Origin: UBA5070 sp035352895
GTDB taxonomy: Bacteria; Fibrobacterota; Fibrobacteria; UBA5070
DNA: 64,000 nt
Assembly: GCA_035352895.1 (NCBI GenBank)
Contig: DAOPYN010000017.1
Location: 1 to 64,000 of the forward strand
Direction: 5' to 3'
The position numbers and the translations under genes were made by a program. Each line of letters opens with the position of its first letter. The stretch's first letter is position 1. The notes beneath the pieces are model-generated. The model searched no databases. It saw only the letters and a program-made list of their open reading frames with translations, and was not told the DNA's origin. Shown one piece after another: positions 22,384 through 33,799 of the stretch.

Positions 22384-24657
22384 ATGGGACCGGCGAACTG
22401 GGCGCGGCAGGAGCTCTCGCGGTGGCGGACCAGCCCGTCGCGGCTGCTCCTGGCCCTCTCCCCGCTGGTGGTCACCGCCTTCTGCCTGTCCGTCTACCAG
22501 GCCAGGGTGGTGCGCGACCTTCCCGTCGCGGTGGTGGACCAGGACCACTCAGGGATCTCCAGGGCCCTGATCCGGGACATGGACGCCTCCCCGCAGATGG
22601 AGGTCGTCCAGGTGCCCGACGCCGAGCAGGCCATGGACGGATTCCGACGCGGCAGTTGGCGCGCGGTGGTGCTGGTGCCCCAGGGGATGGACCGCGAGAC
22701 CCGCGCAGGGCGGAGTTCCGAACTGGTGGTGTGGAGGGACGCCACCAATCCCATGGCCGCCAACCAGATCTACTCGGCGATGGCGACCATCGTCGCGACG
22801 GAGAACGGACGGCTGGTGGCGGGCAGGCTCGCCGTGGCGGGACTTCCCCTCTCGCAGGCCAAGGAAATGGCCATGCCCCTGCGGGCCGATCCGCGCGCCA
22901 TCACCAACCCCTCCTTCGACTACCTCTCCAACTTCGCCCCCGGCCTGTTCCCCGTGTTCCTCCAGATGGCCCTCATGCTGGCGGCGGGCACCATGCTCCC
23001 GGCGGGATGGAAGGGATCTTCCCGTCCGCTCGCGGAACTCGCCGGCAGATCCATCCCGTGGATCGCCCTCCAGATCCTGTCCACGCTCGTCTATTTCTCG
23101 TGGATCGCACCGCTCCTGGGCGCTCCCGCGGCGTCCCCTGCGGGAACCGTCGCGCTGGCGACCCTCCTCTCGCTGGCGAGCCTGGCCACGGGCGCGGTCT
23201 TCGGCAGGCTGGTCCAGAGCCCGGTGAAGGCTACCCAGTTCCTGCTGGCATTCAACACCCCGGCCTTTCCGCTGTCCGGCTACACCTTCCCGGAATGGGC
23301 CATGCCGCCGCTTCTTTCCAAGCTCGCGAGCCCCCTGCCGTTTTCCTTGTACATCGACGCCTACCGCGGCATGGCCGGCTGGTCGACCGACCGCCCCATC
23401 CTTGCCTGGCTGGGACTCCTGGGATGGCTGGTCGTCCCGCTGGCGATCCTGGCCATCCCGGGGAAGGGAGGCGGCCAGGAGACGGAAACCGTCAACCGTC
23501 CCGATCCCGTGTCCGGAGGATGGGGACATGCGCTGGTGCGGGAGTTCCGCCGCCTGACCAGGACCCCGGGGCTCTCCACCATCTTCCTGGCCGCGCCTCT
23601 TCTGTACCTGTGCCTGTACGGATCCATGTACATGGACAAGGAGGAGCGCCGCATCCCGCTGGCCATGGTATCCGAAGGCGGATCCAAGCTCGCGCGCGAG
23701 CTGTCGACCAACCTCTCGGCACACCCCCAGATCCGACTTCTGCCCATGACCCGACAGGAGGCGCGGCAGGCGCTTTCCAGGAACGCGGTCCGCGGCGTGC
23801 TGGAGGTCCCGGATGACCTGGACATCCGCATGCGACGCCGGGAAGCCACGGCGATCCCCCTGCTGTTCGTGGCCGACCGCTTCCTTCCCGCCAACGACCT
23901 GCAGAGATCGGTCGGCGAAGTGCTCACTTCCATGGGCACCCGGGAACGGCTGCTGTTCCTGGAATCGAAGGGACTTCCGCCCGCGATCGCCAAGGATCGC
24001 GCTTGCGCGCTGGTGATGGACGACCGTCCCCTGGGCAATCCCCACGAGACCTACGGCGACTTCATGCTTCCCATCCTGGGGATCCTGATCATGCACCAGC
24101 TGTGCCTGGTGGGATCGGCGTTCGCCGCCGCCGCGAGCGCAGGTGCGCATCGCGCCAGGGATTTCGCGGCGCGCACCGCCCTGTTCACTGGATGGTTCGG
24201 ACTGTGGCTCTTCCTTTGGGTGGCCGTCGCCATGCCCTTGCTTTCGGTGCCCCTCTCGCCCCACCTCCCCGGCCTGATCGCGCTGTCGCTCGTGGGAATG
24301 GTGGCGGTTTCGCTCCTGGGAAGCCTCCTGGGAATGATCGCTGGCGACCCTCAGATGGCCACCCAGCTTCTGGCCTTCACCAGCTACCCGTTCTTCTTCG
24401 CCTCGGGCGCCAGTTGGCCCCGCGAGATGTTCCCGGGCTGGGTGGACTTTCTGGCCAACGCGATCCCCCTGGCTCCGTGGATCACCGCGGGAAACCGCGC
24501 CATGCGATTGGGTGCCGGGCTTCCCGAGATCGCAGGCGAGATCGCGCACTTGGGGATCCTCGCCTGCGCATTGGCTGCAGGCCTGTGGATCGTATGCCGG
24601 TTCCAACCGGGACGCGCCAAGCGCGAAATCGGCCCCACCCGGCCCCTCGATTCCTAG
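22384..24657 (+). CDS. Fused tandem ABC-2-type permease
   Basis: A 757-residue inner-membrane protein made of two similar halves (about 1-370 and 380-757). Each half has one N-terminal helix, a periplasmic domain (PVAVVDQDHSGISRALIRDMD in half 1, PLAMVSEGGSKLARELSTNL in half 2) and five or six C-terminal helices, as in ABC-2 (YhhJ/YadH-like) permeases. Single-half proteins normally pair and work with an ATP-binding subunit, but none is encoded in this operon. Either a distant ATPase serves it or transport is driven otherwise. The substrate is unknown; drugs or lipids are typical for such TetR/TolC/HlyD operons. Confidence 0.8.
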   Translation: MGPANWARQELSRWRTSPSRLLLALSPLVVTAFCLSVYQARVVRDLPVAVVDQDHSGISRALIRDMDASPQMEVVQVPDAEQAMDGFRRGSWRAVVLVPQGMDRETRAGRSSELVVWRDATNPMAANQIYSAMATIVATENGRLVAGRLAVAGLPLSQAKEMAMPLRADPRAITNPSFDYLSNFAPGLFPVFLQMALMLAAGTMLPAGWKGSSRPLAELAGRSIPWIALQILSTLVYFSWIAPLLGAPAASPAGTVALATLLSLASLATGAVFGRLVQSPVKATQFLLAFNTPAFPLSGYTFPEWAMPPLLSKLASPLPFSLYIDAYRGMAGWSTDRPILAWLGLLGWLVVPLAILAIPGKGGGQETETVNRPDPVSGGWGHALVREFRRLTRTPGLSTIFLAAPLLYLCLYGSMYMDKEERRIPLAMVSEGGSKLARELSTNLSAHPQIRLLPMTRQEARQALSRNAVRGVLEVPDDLDIRMRRREATAIPLLFVADRFLPANDLQRSVGEVLTSMGTRERLLFLESKGLPPAIAKDRACALVMDDRPLGNPHETYGDFMLPILGILIMHQLCLVGSAFAAAASAGAHRARDFAARTALFTGWFGLWLFLWVAVAMPLLSVPLSPHLPGLIALSLVGMVAVSLLGSLLGMIAGDPQMATQLLAFTSYPFFFASGASWPREMFPGWVDFLANAIPLAPWITAGNRAMRLGAGLPEIAGEIAHLGILACALAAGLWIVCRFQPGRAKREIGPTRPLDS

Positions 24658-24705
24658 ATTGCCCCGCTCCTCCACGACCGGAGGAGATCCGCGCGAAGCG
24701 GATCC
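24653..24705 (+). promoter_or_regulatory. speA leader: -10 candidate and two hairpins
   Basis: TAGATT (about 24654-24659) overlaps the permease stop codon. The leader then forms two consecutive 7-bp hairpins, CTCCTCC/GGAGGAG (24667-24686) and GATCCGC/GCGGATC (24686-24704), before the speA start at 24740. They may end permease transcripts or control speA. Confidence 0.35.
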
Positions 24706-24739
24706 GCTGCACAACCTCCCATAGACGCGGAGCGTGGAC

Positions 24740-26638
<1,899 letters not shown>

Positions 26639-26639
26639 G

Positions 26640-26686
26640 CCGGCAAGGCGCCTCCGATCCATCCGCCTTGCCGGAGCGGATGGATC
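26640..26686. terminator. Hairpins between convergent speA and GH10 genes
   Basis: An 11-bp perfect stem CCGGCAAGGCG/CGCCTTGCCGG (26640-26650 with 26664-26674) overlaps an alternative stem GATCCATCCG/CGGATGGATC (26656-26665 with 26677-26686). There is no T-run, so termination is inferred from position only. Confidence 0.4.
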
Positions 26687-26699
26687 CGCGATGCCATCG

Positions 26700-28079
26700 C
26701 TACCAGACCGCGACCAATCCCAGAGGTGAAGGCGAACCCACCGCGGCCACCGCGTGCACGCCGCGGGACAGAGCGGGTGCTCGACCCGCGCCGTCGCGCA
26801 GGGAAACACGGGCTTCCAAGGCTCCGGTCATGGAGCGGATCTCCACCTCCTGCAACGTGCGGTCCCCGGTGTCCAGGAGCCCATCGCGAAGCGTGACGCC
26901 ACCGCGGCCGGAGCGCACCTGGGGCCGCGCGGAGGAAAGGCTCGCCACCCCATCCAGGATTCCCTGGCGGAAGGCTTCGTAGGAAGGCTTGGCGCGGTAC
27001 TGCTCGTCGAACACGAGCGCGCTCTGGCCCATGCGCCAGTAGGCGTTTGTATTGTCCGCCACGCCCCAGAAGCAGATCCAGTTGGCGCCACCGCCCACCG
27101 CGGCGGCGGCCATCTGGCGGTACTGGCGCGACTGGGTGGAATCGAAGGAGGCGTTGCGGTGGGCGCTGGTCGCCGCGGCGATGGGATCGGCGTCGCCATA
27201 GTCCACCTCGGTGATGTACACCTCCAGGCCCAGCTTGCGGTATTCGGCCACCGCCGCCTTCAGCTTGGACCAGTCGTAGGTCACGTCCGTGCGGAAGTGT
27301 CCCTGGAACCCCACCGCGTCCAGCGGGACTCCTGTGTTCAGGAGGTGCTTCACCAGCTGGTAGAAGGCCTTGGCCTTGCGCGATCCGTCCCAGAACTCGA
27401 TGCCGTAGTCGCGCAGTTCCAGCTTGCCGTTGGTGCGCTTGCGGGCAATTTCGAATGCCTTGCGGATGTAGACCGGATGCTTGCCGTAGATCTTGTTGGA
27501 GGCCGGAAGTCCCGACTTGTCCTCTTCCCAGCCCATCTTCTGCCAGGGGTTGGTGTTGGCCACGCTGGACGAATCCCAATACGACCCGTCCCACATGAAG
27601 GCCTCGTTGACCACGTTCCAGTAGTCGACCTTGGTGGCGTTCCCGTTGGAGGTCATCGCGAAGTCGATCCACTTCTGCAACAGGGTCTCCAGTTCCGAAG
27701 GCGTCCATCTCCCCTCGTTGAGCCAGGTGGGGAAATAGGTGGGGGATCCGGCCAGCAGGTGGAGGGACACCTTCTTGCCCTGGGATTTGGCGATCTCGAT
27801 GACCTTGTTGGGATTGGTCATGTCGAAGCCGACCCCGGAAAGGCCTGTGCCCTTCCACGTGTCCCAGGAAGGGTAGGAGGTGGTCTGCACCAGCCCGAAT
27901 TCGCGCCCGATCACGGACTTGACCGAGTCTGCTCGTTTCCAGGACACCACGCCCTCCTTGTCGGAAGAACCGACCTCGGCGGTGGCCCCCATCAGGATAC
28001 CGTTCTGCGTGAGACCTCCGGCACCCAATGCGGGAATGGCCGCGGCCATGGCGATGGAAAGGGTCAGATTGGAATGCAT
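26700..28079 (-). CDS. GH10 family xylanase
   Basis: A 459-residue secreted endo-beta-1,4-xylanase candidate. A signal peptide (MHSNLTLSIAMAAAIPALGA) is followed by a GH10 barrel with the substrate-binding SLHLLAGSPTYFPTWL segment, the acid/base Glu in DYWNVVNEAF, the VGFQGHFR strand and the nucleophile Glu in VYITEVDYGDADP. The W of WICFWGVAD also fits. The last 80 residues are a beta-rich tail (EVEIRSMTGALEARVSL) as in other secreted proteins here. The ATG at 28079 is the first that gives a signal peptide. It is divergent from a sugar-sensing repressor whose operator lies about 110 bp upstream, which suggests substrate-induced expression. Confidence 0.88.
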   Translation of the reverse strand: MHSNLTLSIAMAAAIPALGAGGLTQNGILMGATAEVGSSDKEGVVSWKRADSVKSVIGREFGLVQTTSYPSWDTWKGTGLSGVGFDMTNPNKVIEIAKSQGKKVSLHLLAGSPTYFPTWLNEGRWTPSELETLLQKWIDFAMTSNGNATKVDYWNVVNEAFMWDGSYWDSSSVANTNPWQKMGWEEDKSGLPASNKIYGKHPVYIRKAFEIARKRTNGKLELRDYGIEFWDGSRKAKAFYQLVKHLLNTGVPLDAVGFQGHFRTDVTYDWSKLKAAVAEYRKLGLEVYITEVDYGDADPIAAATSAHRNASFDSTQSRQYRQMAAAAVGGGANWICFWGVADNTNAYWRMGQSALVFDEQYRAKPSYEAFRQGILDGVASLSSARPQVRSGRGGVTLRDGLLDTGDRTLQEVEIRSMTGALEARVSLRDGAGRAPALSRGVHAVAAVGSPSPLGLVAVW

Positions 28080-28186
28080 GGAAGGCGTCTCCGGAAATGG
28101 GCGTTGAGTTGCTTGGACTCCTGGTGGGGAACTTACGGGCCAGGCCCCGGACACGCCGGGGGGAAAGCGACCCAACCCATCCATTC

Positions 28187-28201
28187 TGTATCCTTTGTAT
28201 C
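28187..28201 (+). promoter_or_regulatory. Tandem TGTATC operator between GH10 and its repressor
   Basis: TGTATC-CTT-TGTATC (28187-28192 and 28196-28201) is a 9-bp-period direct repeat 13 nt before the repressor ATG. The second unit also forms a -10-like TATCCT. The second repressor gene has the same arrangement (35156-35170). Confidence 0.5.
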
Positions 28202-28214
28202 CTTTTCCCCACGG

Positions 28215-29570
28215 ATGAAACACCTACGCGAATCGCTGATCGCCCGATCCGGCAGAGAAGGGCAGCCTCTGCCTTCGGTGCGAGCCCTGGCCCACGCGCA
28301 CCAGGTGACTCCCCGCACCATGCACAGGGCGCTGAAATCCCTGGAGCGGGAAGGGCTGGTCCATGCGCTGGATCGCAAGGGGTTCTTCTGGGGAAGGAAC
28401 CCTCCCCCACCCGCGCCGCTGGCCGCATCCTCCCGTTCCCGGTCGGAGGACGTGCGCGAGCGGCTCCTGGAAGACCTCCGGAGGGGAGTCTTCCATCCGC
28501 ACAAGCCCCTGCCGGACTCCCGGACCCTGGGGGAGGTCCACGGGATCGGCGCGCGGAGGATGTCGCTTTTGTTGTCGGATCTTGTCAACAACGGATGGCT
28601 GGTGCGCAAGGGGAGATCGCTCCACATCCCCCCTCCCACGCCGGGGCGCTCCCGCGCCACCGTGGCGGTGGTGTCGCGCTGCGACGAGCATGGCATGCTC
28701 CTGTTGGATTCGGAACGGGAAACGGACTTCCTGAAGTCCGTGCGGATCCAATCGCGGGAACTGGCGCTGGAACCACTCTTCGCGGGGTGGCACGAAAGCC
28801 CTTCCGGTGGACGACTCCTGGACCACCAGGGATCGCCCCTGCGTCTGGACCGCCAGCCGCTGCCGCTCCTGGGCATCCTCGCCTCCACCTGGCTGATCCA
28901 GGATCCGCAAGATCTCATCGCGCACCTGCGATCGGCAAAGGTGCCGCTTTCCGTCTGGTGGGAGCATCCCGCCTCGAGCTTTCCCCACCTCCGATCCGGT
29001 TCGCTGGTGGGTTTCAACCTTTCCTTCGGAGCGAGTGCCGGATGGGAGGCGGGCAGGCATCTGCGGACCATGGGCATCCGATCGCTGGCGTTCGTCTCGC
29101 CCTTCCACGCCTCGGAGTGGTCGCGCTCGCGCCTGGAGGGATTGCGTCAAGCGATGGAAGGGACCGGCATCGAAGTGCTGGAACGGGTGGACGCCACCTG
29201 GGAAAGCGCCTGGCACCTGCGCCAGGACGCGGGAAGCGCACCCGAAGGGGAACGCAGGCTGCGCTCCCTGGTGGAGGGCCTGGTCTCCCCGGCCGACCTC
29301 GCCGACCATCCCGACTGGGTTGTCGTCAACGACCACGTGGCCGTCCACCTGATCGGGATCTGCCGGGAACGGTCGATCCCGCGTCCGCGCATCCTCTCGT
29401 TCGACAACACATCGGCCAGCGAGGCCCACCAGTTCGACTCCTTCGAGTTCCACACCGACGGCATGGTCCGCCAGATGCTCCAGCAGACGCTCCACCCCAA
29501 CGCCAAGCTCTTCCAGGATGGCGGACTCCACGAGATGATGGGCCGGCTGGTGGTGCGCGAACGCAGGTGA
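28215..29570 (+). CDS. Sugar-sensing repressor with two GntR-type winged helices
   Basis: A 451-residue regulator. Residues 1-60 form a GntR-like winged helix (PLPSVRALAHAHQVTPRTMHRALKSLEREGLV). Residues 75-140 form a second one (RGVFHPHKPLPDSRTLGEVHGIGARRMSLLLSDLVNNGWLV). The rest is a LacI/PBP1-type sensor ending ILSFDNTSASEAHQFDSFEFHTDGM. A single GntR domain plus LacI sensor is known from AraR; two in tandem is unusual. It probably binds the tandem TGTATC repeat and controls itself, the divergent GH10 gene and perhaps the expansin and CE4 genes downstream. A close paralogue lies at 33800-35146. No SD is evident and the leader would be very short. Confidence 0.8.
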   Translation: MKHLRESLIARSGREGQPLPSVRALAHAHQVTPRTMHRALKSLEREGLVHALDRKGFFWGRNPPPPAPLAASSRSRSEDVRERLLEDLRRGVFHPHKPLPDSRTLGEVHGIGARRMSLLLSDLVNNGWLVRKGRSLHIPPPTPGRSRATVAVVSRCDEHGMLLLDSERETDFLKSVRIQSRELALEPLFAGWHESPSGGRLLDHQGSPLRLDRQPLPLLGILASTWLIQDPQDLIAHLRSAKVPLSVWWEHPASSFPHLRSGSLVGFNLSFGASAGWEAGRHLRTMGIRSLAFVSPFHASEWSRSRLEGLRQAMEGTGIEVLERVDATWESAWHLRQDAGSAPEGERRLRSLVEGLVSPADLADHPDWVVVNDHVAVHLIGICRERSIPRPRILSFDNTSASEAHQFDSFEFHTDGMVRQMLQQTLHPNAKLFQDGGLHEMMGRLVVRERR

Positions 29571-29635
29571 CCGCGCCGATCGCCTTCCGACCTCGCGCCC
29601 CGGGATCGCGGCCGCGTTATCCATCTTTCCCTTCC

Positions 29636-30885
29636 ATGAACCGAATCGCGGCCTCCACGCTCCTTGGCATCGTTCGGGTCTCGCCTTCGCCCCGGCCTCG
29701 GCCATGGATGAAGGCATGGCCACCCACTTCCTGGGAGTGGGCTACCCCTACGGCGCCTGCGGGGTCCCCGACGAGGTCGCCGCGTGGGAAGGCGCCCAGG
29801 ACACCCTTTCGGGCCAAGCCAACCCGTTTGACTACGTGGCCCTGAACGTGTACCACACCCCGGGTCGCTACGACATGCCCGCCCCGCACCCCATGGTGGG
29901 CGCGGACACCGCCTACATGGGCATGTACGACAACGGCCGCAACTGCGGCCGCTGGATCCGCTTCGAGCTCGGCGACACCTGCGACGGGGCCAACGACGGC
30001 GCGAAGAATGCCGATTTCTGTCGCGGCGGGACCGGATGGCACCCCAACGCCTACACCGGATCCGGAGGCTACGCGATCGTCTTCGACCAGTGCACCGACG
30101 GCAACGCATGGTGCCGCGACTCCAGGTACCACCTGGATCTCCACACACCCATCCTCTCGCATCTGCGCAAGGACGGCGCGCTCCTTCCCGCGCTCGCCCA
30201 ACCGGTGCTGGGACCGGACGGCAAACCGCAAGGGGACAAGAACAACCCCTGGGCCATCTACTACCAGGTGTCCGGGTTCCTGAATCCCAAGGTCCGGTGG
30301 GAGTTCGTGCCCGCGCCCTCCTACCAGGGCGAGCCCCGCTTCTGGTTTTCCGTGGATTCCAAGCCGTACTACTACCGCCTAATGGTGACCCATCTTCCGG
30401 ACGGCATCCATGGCGTGGAGCAACTGGTGGGATCCACGTGGAAGCCGGCGAAGATGGAAGGCGACATGGGACAGCTCTGGATCCTTCCCGATCCATCCAC
30501 CAGCTCCGTGACCGTGCGGTTGATCGATGCCCACGACAAGCCGGTGATGGGCGGGCGCAGCTGGAGCATGAACTTCCCCACCGCCTGCGGCGGCGTGTGC
30601 GAGAAACCCGCCACGGCGGCCGCCAACGTGGTGGGAAGCGGAGGCGTCCTGTCCACCTCGTCGACACCGCGCAACCGATCCATCCATCCCCGCGTCCTGG
30701 CGGATGGAACCCTGTGGATTCCCGGCACGCCCCAGGGATGGATCCAACTCCATCGACCGGATGGCCGAGCACTGGAACGCCTGGAGATCCGATCGGCGAT
30801 CGCGCGTCCCACCTCCCGCGGCCTGGTCGTCGTTCGCTGGACCCACGAGGGAATCGCCCGATCCGCATTCCTCTTGCTCCCCTGA
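29636..30885 (+). CDS. Expansin-like cell-wall protein, frameshifted in the signal peptide
   Basis: The main frame (from 29704, MDEGMATHFLGVGYPYGACGVP) resembles bacterial and Fibrobacter expansin/EglD-like proteins, which loosen cellulose without hydrolysis. It has an N-terminal double-psi-barrel-type region with paired Cys (NCGRWIRFELGDTCDG), a second beta domain (WEFVPAPSYQGEPRFWFSV) and a sorting-like tail. Upstream in this frame, GLAFAPASA is a perfect signal-cleavage region without a start. The missing start MNRIAASTLLGIV lies at 29636 in another frame. One base lost near 29674 (TTTCGGG read as TTCGGG) would join the two. This is either a real frameshift or a sequencing error. Confidence 0.65.
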
Positions 30886-30927
30886 TCCTTCATCGGAATC
30901 GGTGCGCGACGGACACCTCCGCCATGC

Positions 30928-30933
30928 TAGATT
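30928..30933 (+). promoter_or_regulatory. Extended -10 upstream of the CE4 gene
   Basis: TGCTAGATT combines TGn with TAGATT, 31 nt before the ATG. No convincing -35 is present. TAGATT also occurs before the TIGR02147 and speA genes. Confidence 0.35.
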
Positions 30934-30964
30934 CACCGGCACGCACTTCCATCCAGGACCACAG

Positions 30965-32209
30965 ATGAAATCCGCAATCCGCATCGTTCCCGCACTGCTG
31001 GGTCTTTCGGCGACCGGCTGGTCGGGCGCCGTGACCACGGTGCCCTGGAACGGCCACAAGGGCGCCATCACCTTCACCTTCGACGACGGCTGCTCCACCC
31101 ATCTGACCAACGTCCTTCCCGCCCTGAAGGACCGGAAGCTCACGGCGACGTTCTTCCTCATCGGAAACTCCGATTTCTCCTCGCGCAAGGAGCAGTGGAA
31201 GGCCGCGGCCCTCGAGGGCCACGAGCTGGCCAACCACACCACCCTGCACGACGATCCGAGGTCCCTGGACTCGGCCAAGATCGCCACCGAGATCGGCGAC
31301 CAGGCCAAGGCGCTGCGCGCGGTGGATCCCGCCGTGGAAGCCGTGACCCTGGCCTATCCCTACTGCGGCACCAACGACATGGTGAACCGGATCGCCGACC
31401 GCGAGAACATCATCGCCCGCACCTGCGGCGGCTCCGGCCTCTTCGCCTGGAACTCCGTTCCCTCCGAGTGGATGAGCATGACCTCCTTCATCCTCCAGGA
31501 CGACGCTTCGGTCCCCGATGCGCTCAAGCAGATCGACAAGGCGGCCTCCGACAATTCCTGGCTGGTCACGCTCAACCACGGCATCGGCGGCGACTGGAAC
31601 TTCATCGGGACCACCCAGGCGATCTCCATGTTCGACCGTGCCGTCGCATCGAAGGCCTGGGTGGCCACCTACCAGACCGTGGCCGCCTACTGGCGCGCGT
31701 CCAAGACCATGGACACGGTGAAGGCCAGCCCGTTCTCGGCCGGCTGGGACCTGCGCTGGACCTCGCCGCATCCCCGCATGCCCAGAAGCGTGAAGCTCCG
31801 CGTCAAGCTCGACACCAACGTGTTCAGAAGCTCGCCCAACGTGACCCAGGACGGCACCCCCATCGCCCGCGAAGCGGACGGCTCCTACGTGATCGAATTC
31901 ATGAAGCTCGCCCTGAACGTGTTCAAGTCGAGTTCCGCGACCCCCCGGAGGAGCCATCCTCATCAGCCGACGGTCGTCCGATCGAACAACCTCGGAGAAT
32001 GGCATCTGGAGGGGATCGAAGACGGAGTCTACTCCTATGCGCTGCTGCAAGCCGATGGCACCAGGATCGGCGAAGGAAACCTGGTGGCGCGGGGGCGTTC
32101 GGCCACCGTCACCTCGCGTTCCGACTCCCCTCGCGCGGACGTGCTGGAATTGCGTTCTCTCACAGGTCAGGCAGACCGCAGTCTGATCCGCCTCCCAGCC
32201 CTGCGCTGA
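30965..32209 (+). CDS. Polysaccharide deacetylase (CE4)
   Basis: A 414-residue secreted carbohydrate esterase of the NodB/CE4 fold. After the signal peptide (cleaved near WSGA), motif 1 is ITFTFDDGCSTH with the catalytic Asp and metal Asp. Motif 2 is HELANHTTLHDD with both metal His residues. Motif 3 includes AYPYCGTND (the usual RxPY Arg is replaced), and VTLNHGIGG carries the late His. The catalytic domain ends near residue 240, followed by beta-rich modules and a C-terminal tail (DGVYSYALLQADGTRIGEGN). It probably removes acetyl groups from xylan or a related polymer. It follows the expansin-like gene on the same strand with about 80 bp between them. Confidence 0.83.
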   Translation: MKSAIRIVPALLGLSATGWSGAVTTVPWNGHKGAITFTFDDGCSTHLTNVLPALKDRKLTATFFLIGNSDFSSRKEQWKAAALEGHELANHTTLHDDPRSLDSAKIATEIGDQAKALRAVDPAVEAVTLAYPYCGTNDMVNRIADRENIIARTCGGSGLFAWNSVPSEWMSMTSFILQDDASVPDALKQIDKAASDNSWLVTLNHGIGGDWNFIGTTQAISMFDRAVASKAWVATYQTVAAYWRASKTMDTVKASPFSAGWDLRWTSPHPRMPRSVKLRVKLDTNVFRSSPNVTQDGTPIAREADGSYVIEFMKLALNVFKSSSATPRRSHPHQPTVVRSNNLGEWHLEGIEDGVYSYALLQADGTRIGEGNLVARGRSATVTSRSDSPRADVLELRSLTGQADRSLIRLPALR

Positions 32210-32308
32210 AGGGCGTTCGCCGCGACAGGCGTGCCGCATCGCATTCCATCCCGCACGGATTCCGGTTTCGCATTGATTCGTGGCTCGCCCGGAAGGCGTA
32301 CCTGCGCC

Positions 32309-33580
32309 TCAGGTGCCGATCGGATTTCGAGGTTTCGACAGGACCGCCCGCAACCCGGCCAGGATCGCCACCCCCACCACACACCAACCCACCCCGACCA
32401 ACCCGAAGCGATCCGCCATCCTTCCCACCAACGGTGCGCCGATCATCACGCAGAAGGAAGATAGCTGGGCTTCCACCGACAGCACCGCCGCGCCGTACCT
32501 GGAATCCGACGCATCGTCCAGCCGGTCGATGAGCAAGGGTCTCCATACGTTCTCCAGGACCACCATCAAGACGAATCCCGACAGAGACAGGGCCGCGGCT
32601 CCGGCGAAGGAGCCTTCCGAACGGATCCCGAGCACGATCGACGATCCCACCAGCAGCAGCCCCAACCACAGGAAGGGAAACCGGCTTCTGGACAAACGAT
32701 CCAACCGATGCGACTGCCTGCTTGCCAAGGCCGACACGACATTCAATCCGAAGTAGAGAACGGCCAGGACGATGGAAGAACGCCGGAACCCATCCAGCCC
32801 GGAAAGCGCGCCACCAAGAGCCAGGAATGCGGTCGATCCCACCACCAACGGTTGCAGGTAACCTCGCACGGACTTTCCCGTCGCCTGGAGGATCGCCGAC
32901 TGGACGAACAACCCGCGCAGCTCCCGATGGGCCAGACAGGCCCGCGTCTCGCTCCACATGGTCCGGAAAAGGCCGCCTGCGGACCTCGACGTCCTTCCGA
33001 TCTCGCCCTCCAGGATCTTTGGATAGGTCCCCACGTTGAACAAGTTCAGGACGTATGGAACGATGGCCCAAAGGAACACGCGCTCGTAGCTTCCGGAGAT
33101 CAGCACCATCGCGCCGGAAAGCAAAGCGGACACGGCCGAGCCCAGTTTCGACCACGAACGTGTGAAGCCATAGATCCGCGGCTTCTCGGATTCCCTCCCG
33201 GTCAGACGCAGATGATGGAAGATCATCGCCTTGTGGGTACCGGAGCGGAAGGATTCCCCGACGGCGAAAGCGAACATGGAAACGAACAACCAAGGAATCG
33301 ATCGCGTCAGGCCGAAGCCCAGGAAGGAGGCGATGTAGGCGCAGAAGCAAACGAGCAGGGAGGTCTTGCGACCATGGAAATCCGCCAGGAAACCCGCAGG
33401 GACGCCCATCAGGTTCACGCAAACCTCGCGGAAGGAAAACAAGAGTCCGATCTGGAAGAACGACAGTCCCTTGGCTTGGAGCACCAGAAAGAAAAACGGC
33501 TCGTAGTACTGCTGGTTCTTCAGGAACCCGTAGAGGCTGAATCTCCACAGGAGCGGATCCGGAGAGCGATCGATCGACAT
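32309..33580 (-). CDS. Major facilitator superfamily transporter
   Basis: A 423-residue inner-membrane carrier with about twelve predicted helices in two six-helix halves. The loop between helices 2 and 3 reads GFLADFHGRKTS, the classical MFS G-x-L-(A/S)-D-x-x-G-R-K motif. FAFAVGESFRSGTHKAMIF belongs to helices 4-5. The substrate cannot be predicted. It lies downstream of, and on the same strand as, the second sugar-sensing repressor, so uptake or efflux of a saccharide is possible but only inferred from position. Confidence 0.8.
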   Translation of the reverse strand: MSIDRSPDPLLWRFSLYGFLKNQQYYEPFFFLVLQAKGLSFFQIGLLFSFREVCVNLMGVPAGFLADFHGRKTSLLVCFCAYIASFLGFGLTRSIPWLFVSMFAFAVGESFRSGTHKAMIFHHLRLTGRESEKPRIYGFTRSWSKLGSAVSALLSGAMVLISGSYERVFLWAIVPYVLNLFNVGTYPKILEGEIGRTSRSAGGLFRTMWSETRACLAHRELRGLFVQSAILQATGKSVRGYLQPLVVGSTAFLALGGALSGLDGFRRSSIVLAVLYFGLNVVSALASRQSHRLDRLSRSRFPFLWLGLLLVGSSIVLGIRSEGSFAGAAALSLSGFVLMVVLENVWRPLLIDRLDDASDSRYGAAVLSVEAQLSSFCVMIGAPLVGRMADRFGLVGVGWCVVGVAILAGLRAVLSKPRNPIGT

Positions 33581-33799
33581 CGGTCTCCAATCATAGGAAC
33601 CAACCGGCCGTCAATGGAGCCCGCCCCGTTTCCGGCGCCATCAGCACCGGTCGCTGTCGGTTCTCCTGGACGATTTCCCCGCCCCGGCGACTTCTCCCGG
33701 AGGGATGGACGGACAATCGAAGACAACATCCGTCTGGAATCCGGATCACCCCCAGCGACGGGGCAAGCCGGATCCTCGCCTTTCCCTGGAAGCGAATCC

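Noticed and set aside
28028..29845. A 605-residue frame overlapping the GH10 repressor and the expansin-like gene
   Set aside because: It is a shadow frame; only its last part (from 29636) is of interest as the displaced signal peptide.
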